Positions 1 to 8,237 of a DNA stretch of 64,000 nt are shown one piece after another. Source of the stretch: Lachnospiraceae bacterium UBA7202 (GTDB lineage: Bacteria; Bacillota; Clostridia; Lachnospirales; Lachnospiraceae); the NCBI GenBank assembly GCA_002490705.1, contig DKUO01000032.1, positions 8,826 through 72,825 of the forward strand, read 5' to 3'. Numbering within the stretch: the first letter of the stretch is position 1; every line of letters starts with the position of its first letter. Below the pieces are notes generated by a model. The model saw only the letters and a list, made by a program, of their open reading frames with translations. It was not told the origin of the DNA and ran no database searches. The translations under genes were made by a program, and so were the position numbers.

Positions 1-449
1 TCATTAGTCTATCTTATCCAATCCATTCTGTCAACCATAAAACAAAAATCGACACGATATGCAACAAAATATATTCTCATTTATCATAATCTGCTTCTCC
101 TGTTATATGTCATTTTTTCATAACGCTTCTGACCAGCTTTGTAAATATCCGCCGTCCTGTTTTCCCATCCTATCTCCTACTACAATGTATTTATGGTTAA
201 TATCCCTTACAGCCAGTAAGGAATTATCCATCTTATTGCTTAAGCTGTTAGAATGAGTAATGCAATAGGTCTGGCCGTTTTCTCCTAGAACTTTACGTCC
301 GTAGTATAGTCAGCCAACCAGCCCTCATTCGCAGCATTCGTTTTACGCAGGTTGAACCTTTAGGCGTTCGTGTGATACCCAGTAGATTGAACAGGCAATG
401 AGTAAATCTGGTATTGACCATTGCGAATTCTTTTAAAGGAGTATCTGTT
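1..449 (+). other. Non-coding left flank of IS110-type element; possible bridge RNA region
   Basis: No convincing gene lies before the transposase start at 450. IS110-family elements of the IS110 group carry a long non-coding left end, transcribed as a structured bridge RNA that guides the recombinase (established for IS621 relatives). The roughly 200 bases before the start, about 241 to 449, have the right position and size. I could not fold the RNA or see the element's ends, so this is a positional inference only. A ribosome binding site (AAAGGAG at about 435-441) serves the transposase. Confidence 0.3.
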
Positions 450-1589
450 ATGAACGCTGTTGGTATTGATATCTCCAAAGGTAAGAGCACTGTCACCATC
501 CGCAGCCCCGGCGATATTGTCATCATGTCTCCCCGCGACGTCCCGCACACGCAGTCCGCAATCAATGACCTGATAGATCTTATACGGGGACTCGACGGGG
601 AAACGAAAGTCTGTATGGAGCATACTGGAAGGTACTATGAACCGGTCGCTACATGGCTTTCTGATGCGGTATCTTTGTCAGCGCAGTAAATCCCATGCTC
701 ATCAAAGACTTTGGGGATGATTCCCTGCGCACACCCAAGACCGACAAGGCGGATTCTAAAAAAATCGCCCGTTACACCCTTGACCGATGGGCGAAACTGA
801 AGCAGTATGGAAGTATGGATAAAACACGCAACCAACTAAAAACCATGAACCGCCAGTTCGGTTTCTACATGGCACAGAAGACCGCTATGAAGAACAACCT
901 CATCGCCCTGCTTGACCAGACCTACTGGCATGTGGATTGTGTCCGCTCTAAATCACTGGATGCCTTTACAGAGCATGACCAGAACTGGTGCAGGCGCAAA
1001 GGCTATAACTTCAGCACCGATAAAGCTGAAAAGATCTATCAGCTTTCCTCTGACCTGATTGCTGTATTCCCAAAAGACGACAGCACGAAACTTGCTGATA
1101 CGACAAGCTGTGACAATGCTGAATACCGCTTCTGAAACAGTGGAATCCCTCCGTGCGAAAATGGACGAAACTGCTTCCATACTGCCTGAATACCCTGTTG
1201 TCATGGCAATGAACGGTGTCGGCCCTTCCCTCGGCCCACAGCTCATGGCTGAGATCGGGGATGTGACGCGTTTCACACACCGCGGGGCACTGACTGCTTT
1301 TGCAGGCGTTGACCCCGGAAAGAATGATTCTAGTCAGCACATCCAGAAAAGCGTACCTACAACCAAGAAGGGCTCACCAAGCCTGCGCAAGACCCTTTTC
1401 CAGATCATGAACGGCCTCATCAAGCGTTCTCCTGCTGACGATCCCGTTTATGCTTTTATGGACAAGAAGCGGGCGCAGGAAAAGCCTTACTACGTCTACA
1501 TGACCGCCGTGGCAAACAAGTTCCTCCGCATTTATTATGGGCGGGGAAAGGAATATTTTTCCACGATTGTAGAAACCGAAGAAACCTAA
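450..1589 (+). pseudogene. IS110-family transposase, two frameshifts
   Basis: This is an IS110-family DEDD recombinase broken into three reading-frame pieces. Piece 1 (450-about 668) carries the first acidic motif GIDISKG and CMEHTGRYYEP. Piece 2 (about 668-1091) carries KTDKADSKKIARY, the paired aspartates of the RuvC-like domain. Piece 3 (about 1091-1589) is the C-terminal Transposase_20 domain with MNGVGPSLGPQL and GVDPGKNDSSQ. In the last motif the nucleophile serine is kept, but the glycine usual after it reads serine. The first break is best explained by loss of one G near 667 (GCGGTATC where GCGGGTATC would restore AGIFVSAVNP). The second is a one-base gain near 1091. Restored length is about 380 residues, normal for the family. 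The protein is almost certainly inactive unless these are sequencing errors. Confidence 0.9.
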
Positions 1590-1708
1590 AATAATGCTGT
1601 TAACTTTTATCAGGTCAGCGTTCTACAGTGGTCTTTTTGTATCGCTTATTTTTCAACCTGTATAAACTTTTCAAAGTAGATCAATTTCTGCTTAACTTTT
1701 CAGACTGT

Positions 1709-1854
1709 CTTTTGCCATCTCATTATTAAGTTACGATATATTATATTCTATCGTGCAAGGACTCACTATCTAATTTTTGTAAAAACATAAGTAAATATAC
1801 TTAATGCATCCTCCTGTCATCAGTCCCGTACACCATTTAGTACACCATTTTTTT
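1709..1854. repeat. Imperfect direct repeat, copy A
   Basis: This stretch resembles 3009-3170. Shared landmarks in the same order are TTTTGCCAT, CATTATTAAGTTAC, CTATCGTGCAA and a closing CCCGTACACCAT with a second TACACCA. Copy B is the upstream region of the Rpn-type nuclease gene at 2170-2980. Copy A has no such gene at the equivalent place: the IS110 remnant is there instead. It may be the leftover upstream region of a lost paralogue. Confidence 0.75.
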
Positions 1855-2024
1855 GAAAAATGACGATTTTTGATGACACAAAACGAATTGTTAAAAGTGC
1901 CAAGAATCCCGTAAAACAGGCACTTACGGGGCATGACGGAACAAGATGAAAGCCACCCGCCAATCTCAAGAGGTGAGTGCTAAAATTGTGTGAAAATTTT
2001 ATAAAACTCTATTTTTTCAGTCCG
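1855..2024. other. Intergenic stretch with nested inverted repeats
   Basis: No gene is supported here. About 1888-1930 holds two overlapping inverted repeats: AGTGCC with GGCACT, and CCCGTAA with TTACGGG. They cannot form together, so they may be alternative structures or the arm sites of a former integrative element. No integrase or attachment-site duplication was identified to support the second idea. Confidence 0.3.
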
Positions 2025-2060
2025 TAAAATAGAAAACAGGAAGCCTCTGTAACTTCCTGT
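2025..2060 (-). terminator. Rho-independent terminator after nuclease pseudogene
   Basis: An 8 bp stem ACAGGAAG/CTTCCTGT (2036-2043 with 2053-2060) is followed on the minus strand by TTTTCTATTTT. It lies about 110 bases downstream of the nuclease stop codon and would end its transcript. Confidence 0.6.
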
Positions 2061-2169
2061 CAGAACTATATATGTTTAAATCTTTACAATCTTTTCTGTA
2101 ATATTTCCCTATCACTGTCATTCACTCCAAACGGATTCATCGCCTGCACTACCCTGCTTCATTACTAAT

Positions 2170-2980
2170 TCATAACTTCTTCATAAGCATAGCTTTATCC
2201 GCATCCGATACTTTCATAGCCGCCATAGCTTGTTCCGCAGACCATTTCATAGATTCCATCAAATTTCTCACATTTTCAAGTAGATTATTTAACCTTGCAC
2301 TTTCTGCTCTTCTATCCCCATATTTCTCAACCGCTTCACACATCTTCCCTCGCCCTCCTTCTTCCTTAAAATGCCTTATCCCTTTAGCCAGTTCCGGATA
2401 ATACATATCCTTCGCTTCCTTACAGCCAAAGTCATGCATCAGTCTCCCGACCGTATCATCTCCCTTATAATTTCCATTCACATATACAATATGAGAACCA
2501 TCATCAAACGACTCGTCAATTTCTTCAAAATGCCGATTGATCGTATAGATCGGTATCCCATGTCCAAAGATATCCGTCTGGGTAATAAACACCATATACG
2601 AATCCTGAAGCTCCGAAAAATCCTGCCCTGCTTTCAGCATCCGGGAATCCATCATGCTGCTGTTAAATCTGGCCCGACGTATATGCGCTCCTTCTGGTTT
2701 CTTCTGCACCTCCACATTATAGTGCTTTCCCGTGCGGTCTTTTGCCAGAATGTCTAAGCGGATATCCCGCCCGCCAACTACAGGACTCTGCAATTCTCTC
2801 TGCCCCACAACGCTTATAACTTGAATATCGTCCTGTTTCAGTATAATCCTTAACAAAAGCTCTGTCGCTTCTATATTGCCATCAAACACCATAGACATCA
2901 GATCATCGTCGAACAAACTTCATACCATCGACAATCTGCTCTACCGTTCTGCTATCCTGCCGTATTTCTTCCTCAGTCAT
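2170..2980 (-). pseudogene. Rpn/PD-(D/E)XK nuclease family gene, frameshifted near its start
   Basis: The main frame (2170-2916, 248 residues from a TTG) matches the Rpn-type PD-(D/E)XK nuclease family, often annotated as a nuclease family transposase. Visible motifs are IEATELLLRIIL near the N terminus and RLDILAKDRTGKHYNVEVQ, which supplies the Asp and the Glu-x-Gln of the active site. The C terminus has a charged helix ending SDADKAMLMKKL. The natural start is probably ATG at 2980: it has a GGTGG site six bases upstream and reads MTEEEIRQDS...VDGMKFV before running into a stop. One missing base near 2917-2921 would join MKFV to FDDDLMSMVF. These proteins are DNA endonucleases linked to RecA-independent recombination. 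Here the gene is either a recent pseudogene or has a shortened N terminus. Confidence 0.85.
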
Positions 2981-3008
2981 TAATCCACCGCCTTTTGACT
3001 GCACTTTT

Positions 3009-3170
3009 CTTTTGCCATTCCATTATTAAGTTACTATTATTATATCCTATCGTGCAAAGACTCTCAATCCGATTTTTCTGAAAACATAAATAAAACACTC
3101 AAATCAATTATGCCTCAAACATCCTTCCACCATCCATCCCGTACACCATCTACTACACCAATTTTCTTTT
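3009..3170. repeat. Imperfect direct repeat, copy B
   Basis: This is the partner of 1709-1854, offset by about 1.3 kb. It lies immediately upstream of the frameshifted nuclease gene on the minus strand, so it probably holds that gene's promoter region. Its far edge abuts the TetR promoter. Confidence 0.75.
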
Positions 3171-3184
3171 TTGTTGTAGAGAGA

Positions 3185-3213
3185 TTGACAAAAACGTTGC
3201 TGCCATTTAATAT
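3185..3213 (+). promoter_or_regulatory. Promoter of the TetR-CPBP pair
   Basis: A perfect -35 box TTGACA (3185-3190) is followed after 17 bases by TAATAT (3208-3213). An alternative TATAAT at 3213-3218 is closer to consensus but spaced 22 bases. Confidence 0.6.
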
Positions 3214-3220
3214 ATAATCA

Positions 3221-3234
3221 TTGTTATATAACAA
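3221..3234 (+). promoter_or_regulatory. Palindromic operator, probably for the TetR protein
   Basis: TTGTTATATAACAA is a perfect 14 bp palindrome just downstream of the -10 box and 24 bases before the TetR start codon. This is the usual place and size for a self-regulating TetR operator. Binding is inferred from position and symmetry. Confidence 0.6.
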
Positions 3235-3258
3235 AAATAATTAAACAGGAGAAAAACT

Positions 3259-3825
3259 ATGCCGCCAAAGCCCAAAATCACAAGAGATATGGTTATTGCC
3301 GCTGCATTTGAGGTTGCCCGCAAAACGGGTGCAGAAAATATCAATGCAAGGACAGTGGCAAAAAGGCTGAATTGTTCCACACAACCCGTTATGTACCATT
3401 TTGCAACGATTGAAGAGTTAAAAAAGGCTGTTTATGATAAAACAGACGAATATCATTCGCAATATCTGATGCACATTTCAGAAATACAAGAAGATGTGAT
3501 GCTTGGAATCGGGTTGAATTATATCCATTTTGCAATTGAAGAACCTAATTTGTTCCGCTTTCTGTTTCAATCGGGTTTTGTCGCTGAAAATAGTATACTT
3601 GAAATGATTGATTCCCCGGAACTTGTACCTATTCTTTCTGCAATGCAGGAAGAAATGGGGATGAATATAGAACAAACAAAAGAAGTTTTTATAACACTTG
3701 CGATGTTCGTTCATGGATATGCCAGTATCATTGCCAACAACTCATTAGAGTATGATGAAAAACTTATAACGACGCATTTGAAGCGGGTATACAAAGGTGC
3801 AGTATTAGCAATACAGGAGGTATAA
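3259..3825 (+). CDS. TetR/AcrR family transcriptional regulator
   Basis: A 188-residue protein with a TetR-type helix-turn-helix in residues about 10-55: ITRDMVIAAAFEVARKTG, then INARTVAKRLNCSTQPVMYHF, with the recognition helix ending in YHF. The C-terminal ligand-binding half (about 70-188) is helical and not tied to a known ligand. An AGGAG site sits six bases before the ATG. The gene is followed after 40 bases by a CPBP membrane protease and probably shares a transcript with it. The palindrome at 3221-3234 suggests autorepression. Target genes outside the pair cannot be judged from this window. Confidence 0.9.
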   Translation: MPPKPKITRDMVIAAAFEVARKTGAENINARTVAKRLNCSTQPVMYHFATIEELKKAVYDKTDEYHSQYLMHISEIQEDVMLGIGLNYIHFAIEEPNLFRFLFQSGFVAENSILEMIDSPELVPILSAMQEEMGMNIEQTKEVFITLAMFVHGYASIIANNSLEYDEKLITTHLKRVYKGAVLAIQEV

Positions 3826-3865
3826 ATACATATAAAAAATTTGCATTTAAAAAGGAGATAACAGC

Positions 3866-4534
3866 ATGAGTAATTCCACTAAAACAGATAAGAACACTGT
3901 TCTCACAGTCATTGGTCTTATCGCAATGATTTTATTAACGATAACAAAAATAATACCGTCATCACAGATAGCCGGATACGCTGTGTTTGTAGGTATAGCA
4001 TTCTTTTTCATCGAAGAAGCTTTTACAAAAACACGGGGCGCTGATTCGGGACTTCGTTTCAAGACAGTTCCTGCGGATATTAAGAAACCAGGTGTGCTTC
4101 TTTGGACGTTGCTGCCGATTGTGAGCGCCATTGCAACACTGATTGTGGGAAATCTGATTTTCAGCGGAGCTTTTGTCTCCCATGTGGTGGGACGAACAAG
4201 TTCCATGCTGTCCTTCAATAAAATACCGTTGCTAATCGGTCAGATAATCATTGCGGCACTGGGCGAAGAAATTGCGTTTCGCGGTTTCTTTGTTGGTAAA
4301 GCCATGAAAATATTTCCGTTCTGGCTCTGCGCGGTGGTTTCGTCCATTGTTTTTGCCGCAGGACACATTGCGGCAGGAGATGTTAGTCTTGTGGTTTATG
4401 ATGTGGCTACCATCTTCATCGACAGTATGATCTATACGATTGTCTATCGTAAATCCGGCAACTGCCTGATTAGCACTATTTCTCACATTTGCGGCAATGG
4501 AGCCGCTATTGTTGCTGCTTTTAACTTTTTTTAG
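3866..4534 (+). CDS. CPBP family intramembrane glutamic protease
   Basis: A 222-residue polytopic membrane protein with the CPBP (CAAX protease and bacteriocin processing) motifs in order: GEEIAFRG (motif 1, the paired glutamates and arginine), AGH (motif 2) and SHICGN (motif 3). Family members are membrane-embedded glutamic proteases; in Gram-positive bacteria they act in bacteriocin immunity or in processing of short peptides. Here the partner is a TetR regulator in the same transcript, and no bacteriocin gene is visible nearby, so the substrate is unknown. The start is the ATG with AAGGAG eight bases upstream. The 230 bases after it hold no gene that I can support. Confidence 0.85.
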   Translation: MSNSTKTDKNTVLTVIGLIAMILLTITKIIPSSQIAGYAVFVGIAFFFIEEAFTKTRGADSGLRFKTVPADIKKPGVLLWTLLPIVSAIATLIVGNLIFSGAFVSHVVGRTSSMLSFNKIPLLIGQIIIAALGEEIAFRGFFVGKAMKIFPFWLCAVVSSIVFAAGHIAAGDVSLVVYDVATIFIDSMIYTIVYRKSGNCLISTISHICGNGAAIVAAFNFF

Positions 4535-4688
4535 GTTTGTAACTGTGTGGTGTCGTCTTGCATACCTTTCTGATTTAAGTAAGGAACTGTTATATGATGC
4601 CGCTGGAAGCCATGTCGCGCCACTCTCTTCCACAGCGCTTACGACTTGGGTATCGAATTTATATAAGACAATATTTTAACCTCTTTAC

Positions 4689-4726
4689 AAAAAAAGCCGC
4701 ACGACAGCACCCGGCCATCATGCGGC
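4689..4726 (-). terminator. Terminator of the beta-glucoside transport operon
   Basis: On the minus strand, GCCGCA and TGCGGC (4721-4726 with 4696-4701) form a stem extended to about 9 bp, followed by TTTTTTTG. It lies 40 bases after the stop codon of the last permease gene. Confidence 0.85.
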
Positions 4727-4767
4727 ATCTCCCTCCCACAGCAATATGATATATCTCAATGATTTCC

Positions 4768-5613
4768 CTACCCCTTTACACCGCCAAGCGTCACGCCGGC
4801 AATAATATATTTCGAAAGGAACAGATAGATCAAAATGATCGGTACAATTGCCACCAGAATCATCATATAGATCTTACCCATATCGCGGTTCATATAATCC
4901 GCGCCACGAAGAAGGGCGATCAGTATCGGCACTGTCATCTTCTCTTTTGACTGTATCACCAGAGCCGGAACAAAGTAATTGTTCCAGGAACCGACAAACG
5001 TAAAAATTGCCTGTACGGCCATCGCCGGTTTCATAATCGGAAGGACAATCTGATTAAACGTCCGAAACTCCTGCGAACCGTCAATCCTTGCCGCTTCTAC
5101 CAGAGAAAGCGGAAGCGATGATTCCAGATAGCTGTACATAAAGTAAAATACAGCCGGTGAAGCAATGGAGGGAATAATCAGAGGAAGAAGGGAATCATAC
5201 ATACCCATCTTTGTGATCAGGCGCAGGAACCCCATCGCCGTAACCTGAGTCGGCATGACAAGGATCGCCATGATAAAGGTAAACGCAAACTTCTTCAGCT
5301 TAAAATCATAGGCATACAGTCCATAGGCCGTCAATGCGGAGAAGTAAATGCAGATTGCCGCCGAGCATCCGGAAACAATCAGGCTGTTTACAATACCTCG
5401 TATCATCGGGAATTCTCCGTTGTTGGCAACATTATTAAAATTCTCTAGAAAGCTGCTTCCCGGCAGCGCATGAAATCCTCTTTGCAGCTCCGCATGGGAA
5501 TGGGTCGCATTGATAATCAGTATGTAAAAGAAAAACAGGCACAAAAAAGACAGAAAGATCAACAGCACATATGCAAATACAGTGCGAAACGAGTTATATC
5601 CTTTTGTTTTCAT
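4768..5613 (-). CDS. Carbohydrate ABC transporter permease, MalG type
   Basis: A 281-residue inner permease of a CUT1 sugar importer with about six membrane helices. The EAA loop that contacts the ATPase reads EAARIDGSQEFRTFNQIVLPI. The ATG at 5613 is chosen over a longer frame opening at 5676 because AAGGAG lies eight bases before it and the longer form would overlap the upstream permease. It is the last gene of the binding-protein, permease, permease set, four bases after its partner. No ATP-binding subunit is encoded here; many Gram-positive CUT1 systems share one ATPase of the MsiK type encoded elsewhere. The substrate is probably a beta-glucoside disaccharide, judged from the adjacent phosphorylases. 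Confidence 0.92.
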   Translation of the reverse strand: MKTKGYNSFRTVFAYVLLIFLSFLCLFFFYILIINATHSHAELQRGFHALPGSSFLENFNNVANNGEFPMIRGIVNSLIVSGCSAAICIYFSALTAYGLYAYDFKLKKFAFTFIMAILVMPTQVTAMGFLRLITKMGMYDSLLPLIIPSIASPAVFYFMYSYLESSLPLSLVEAARIDGSQEFRTFNQIVLPIMKPAMAVQAIFTFVGSWNNYFVPALVIQSKEKMTVPILIALLRGADYMNRDMGKIYMMILVAIVPIILIYLFLSKYIIAGVTLGGVKG

Positions 5614-5617
5614 TATC

Positions 5618-6565
5618 TTATCTCCTTCCCCTCTTATTCTTTCTGGCTGCCGCTTTGGATCCGTCTGGATCATCATCGTTTGTAATCCGATAAACGATAA
5701 AGCACAGGATGCCGCTCACAATAAACAAGTATACTGACAACGCGCCTGCCATACCGTAGTTCTTGCTTCTCAAATGGCTGTTAAGGAACATGATCAGCGT
5801 CATGGACGTACGGTCGGGATTTCCCTGCCCGTTCGTTAGAATCTGAGGCACATCAAACATCTGAAGGCCGCCGATAATGGATGTAATCAATGTATAAGCG
5901 AGAATCGGACGAATCAGCGGAAGGGTGATGCGGAAAAATCTCTGCACGCTGTTGCAGCCGTCTATTTCCGACGCCTCAAAAATATCCGGGCTGATACCCA
6001 TGATTGCGGCCATCAGCATAATGGTCGTATTACCAAACCACATCAGGAAATTCATAATGCCGACTAAGGACCTTACTCCCAATGCGGTGCGCATAAAATC
6101 GATGGCCTCACCTATGATCCCAAGCGACATCAAGATGGAATTGACCGGGCCCTTGGTTGAAAACAAGGTAAAAAACAGCATGGCAAATGCGGATGCCATG
6201 ATCAGATTAGGCAGATAAATAACTACCTTAAAAAATTGCTGGCAGCGAATCTTCATCCGCACATCCACAAACCAGGAAGCAAGCGTCAGCGCTATCACGA
6301 TCTGCGGTATAAAGCCGATCAGCCACAGAATCAGGGTATTTCCCGCATATTTTAGCATATCGGATTGAATCAGGCTTGCGTAATTCTTCATCCCGATAAA
6401 ATTAGGGCCGATTTCCTTGATCCCTGACCGAAAATATTCATAAAAACTGTATCGAATGGTATCTACCAATGGGATAAGGGAAAAAATAAAAAAGCTGGCA
6501 AAAAAAGGAAGAATGAAAATATATCCCCATTTTGCGTAACTGACTAATTTTCGTTTTTTCTGCAC
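5618..6565 (-). CDS. Carbohydrate ABC transporter permease, MalF type
   Basis: A 315-residue CUT1 permease with about six membrane helices and an EAA loop EASEIDGCNSVQRFFRITLPL. It follows the binding-protein gene by about 70 bases and ends four bases before the second permease. I prefer the GTG at 6565, eight bases after GGAAAGGGG; a GTG at 6574 is also in frame but would overlap that site. With the MalG-type protein it would form the translocation channel. Confidence 0.92.
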   Translation of the reverse strand: MQKKRKLVSYAKWGYIFILPFFASFFIFSLIPLVDTIRYSFYEYFRSGIKEIGPNFIGMKNYASLIQSDMLKYAGNTLILWLIGFIPQIVIALTLASWFVDVRMKIRCQQFFKVVIYLPNLIMASAFAMLFFTLFSTKGPVNSILMSLGIIGEAIDFMRTALGVRSLVGIMNFLMWFGNTTIMLMAAIMGISPDIFEASEIDGCNSVQRFFRITLPLIRPILAYTLITSIIGGLQMFDVPQILTNGQGNPDRTSMTLIMFLNSHLRSKNYGMAGALSVYLFIVSGILCFIVYRITNDDDPDGSKAAARKNKRGRR

Positions 6566-6635
6566 GAACAGCACCCCTTTCCTAAATTGAGAATGCGGTG
6601 TAACTACTACACCGCATTCTTAATCGTCTCAAAAA

Positions 6636-8096
6636 TTACGGCCACTGAATTTCCGTGATCTCCGGATAACGCTCTTTGATAGCTGTCTCAAAGTTTGCCT
6701 TTGCTGTGTCGAAATCAATCTGCCCCTTTAAGTAATCGCCAAACGCATTCTGGATCAGCTCTACACAACCCTGATCATAGGAGGATAGCGGAGCCATCTT
6801 GATTGACGCTAAGCTGTCAGCAAAATAGCCATAAGGATTCTGGTTAAGGAAATCTGACTTGAACTCGTCGCTAGATGCTGCTGCATCCATAACGGACTGC
6901 GCGTTTGTGAACTCTGTATACTCTTTCGCAACCTTGGTCAGATTGTCCTTGTCGCCGGTCAGCGCCATGATGATATCCTTTACATGTCCCGGATTATCCG
7001 TGCCGGTTGCCGCAAGAAGATAAGTTCCGCCCCAGTTATAGGAAAGGGGAGCGTTTGTAACTGCCCATCCGCCTGCTTCGCCGTCCCAGTTGGGTTTTAC
7101 CTGTGTGTCAATTCCCCATGCCGGGAAAAGATAAGCGAATACCTTTGCGCTGGAGCTCATCGCCGTAAACCACTCTGCGTTCCACTGTCCCGATACGGTG
7201 GGATCAAAATAGCCTGCATCCATCCACTCCTTGGAATCCGTAACCCAGTCAAGAATCTTCTGGTCAACCTTGATCGTTGTGGAACCGCTCTCAACCCAGG
7301 GACTTGCAATGTTGTTGCCGTAGGTACGGAAGGTATCAGCGTAGCAGGAGAATGTATAGTAACCCTTTGCTTTGAGCTCTTCCGCCGTTGTCTTCATGGT
7401 AGCCCAGTCCGCGGTCTTCTTGCCGATCTCTACAGGATCATCCGTACCCCATACATCCTTCGCGATATCGCGGCGGTATACTAAAACGCCGGGGCAGGCC
7501 TGCCATGTGGAAGCTCTCTGGACGCCGTTCTGGTCAGAGGCAACCGTCTTGGTAAACGCATACTGATCCGCCAGATCGGTATCCGGGTTAATGCCAAGAT
7601 CGGAGAGCGGCATCGCCGCATCCACATCAGCATCCGTATACTTTACAATGTAATCGATCTCGGCAGCGAAAAGGTCAACCTTATCATCGTCAGCCGCACT
7701 TGCCTGATTCATAAGCGCTTCGTCAAGCTTATCCTGATATACGCCATCCTGGTTAGGATTGATGATCCAGTGGATTTCCGTGCCGTCGTTTAAGGTAGAC
7801 ACCGTGCCGTCTTCGGATGTGTTTTCAATTGCCGAATAAACCGCCGTGATACGTGTACGCAGCTCGTCATTGAAGCTGTAGATGTTGATGACCTTGCCGG
7901 CATCCGCCTGTGCGTCAGCTCCGGCTGTGTCACCGGCTGTGTCACCGGCCGTATCGGCAGCCGCTGTCTCCGTTCCTGTCTCTGCGCTCCCTCCGTTATC
8001 AGCCGGAGCCGAGCTGGAACCGCCCGATCCGCATCCTGCCAGAGTACCTGTCAGCATAGCAGAGGCAAGCACTACACTCAGTAATTTCTTCTTCAT
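6636..8096 (-). CDS. Sugar-binding lipoprotein of a CUT1 ABC importer
   Basis: A 486-residue extracellular solute-binding protein. The signal peptide ends in the lipobox LAGC (Cys22), giving a lipid-anchored protein. A Ser/Gly/Ala-rich linker follows, with DTAG repeated three times, before the MalE-like fold. The ATG at 8096 is chosen because AGGAGG lies upstream of it; a TTG farther out would include that site. It is the first transport gene after the GH94 phosphorylase and probably has its own promoter, which fits the higher amount of binding protein such systems need. The ligand is inferred to be cellobiose, laminaribiose or a similar beta-glucan disaccharide. Confidence 0.92.
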   Translation of the reverse strand: MKKKLLSVVLASAMLTGTLAGCGSGGSSSAPADNGGSAETGTETAAADTAGDTAGDTAGADAQADAGKVINIYSFNDELRTRITAVYSAIENTSEDGTVSTLNDGTEIHWIINPNQDGVYQDKLDEALMNQASAADDDKVDLFAAEIDYIVKYTDADVDAAMPLSDLGINPDTDLADQYAFTKTVASDQNGVQRASTWQACPGVLVYRRDIAKDVWGTDDPVEIGKKTADWATMKTTAEELKAKGYYTFSCYADTFRTYGNNIASPWVESGSTTIKVDQKILDWVTDSKEWMDAGYFDPTVSGQWNAEWFTAMSSSAKVFAYLFPAWGIDTQVKPNWDGEAGGWAVTNAPLSYNWGGTYLLAATGTDNPGHVKDIIMALTGDKDNLTKVAKEYTEFTNAQSVMDAAASSDEFKSDFLNQNPYGYFADSLASIKMAPLSSYDQGCVELIQNAFGDYLKGQIDFDTAKANFETAIKERYPEITEIQWP

Positions 8097-8201
8097 AAAA
8101 TATGTACCTCCTATCAAAATTGTTTCGTTCCGGATAATAGCCTCCGTCGTTGTCTTACAGCTATACCATATTCTTTTTGTTCCGATTGTTATATTAAAAT
8201 A

Positions 8202-8230
8202 ATTGTAAAAATATCATATTCATGTCTCAA
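8202..8230 (-). promoter_or_regulatory. Internal promoter before the binding-protein gene
   Basis: On the minus strand, TTGAGA (8225-8230) is followed after 17 bases by TACAAT (8202-8207), about 105 bases before the lipoprotein start. Each box has one mismatch to the sigma-A consensus. Confidence 0.45.
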
Positions 8231-8237
8231 TCTGCAT

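Noticed and set aside
59..256. Frame of 65 codons at the left edge
   Set aside because: It has no ribosome site, is Cys/Phe-rich and lies in the presumed non-coding end of the insertion element.
4535..4680. Possible gene remnant after the CPBP protease
   Set aside because: The only frame is short and overlaps the protease end; no family motif could be recognised.
7900..7970. Short tandem repeats suggesting a CRISPR array or regulatory repeat
   Set aside because: They encode the DTAG linker of the sugar-binding lipoprotein; there are no spacers and no cas genes.
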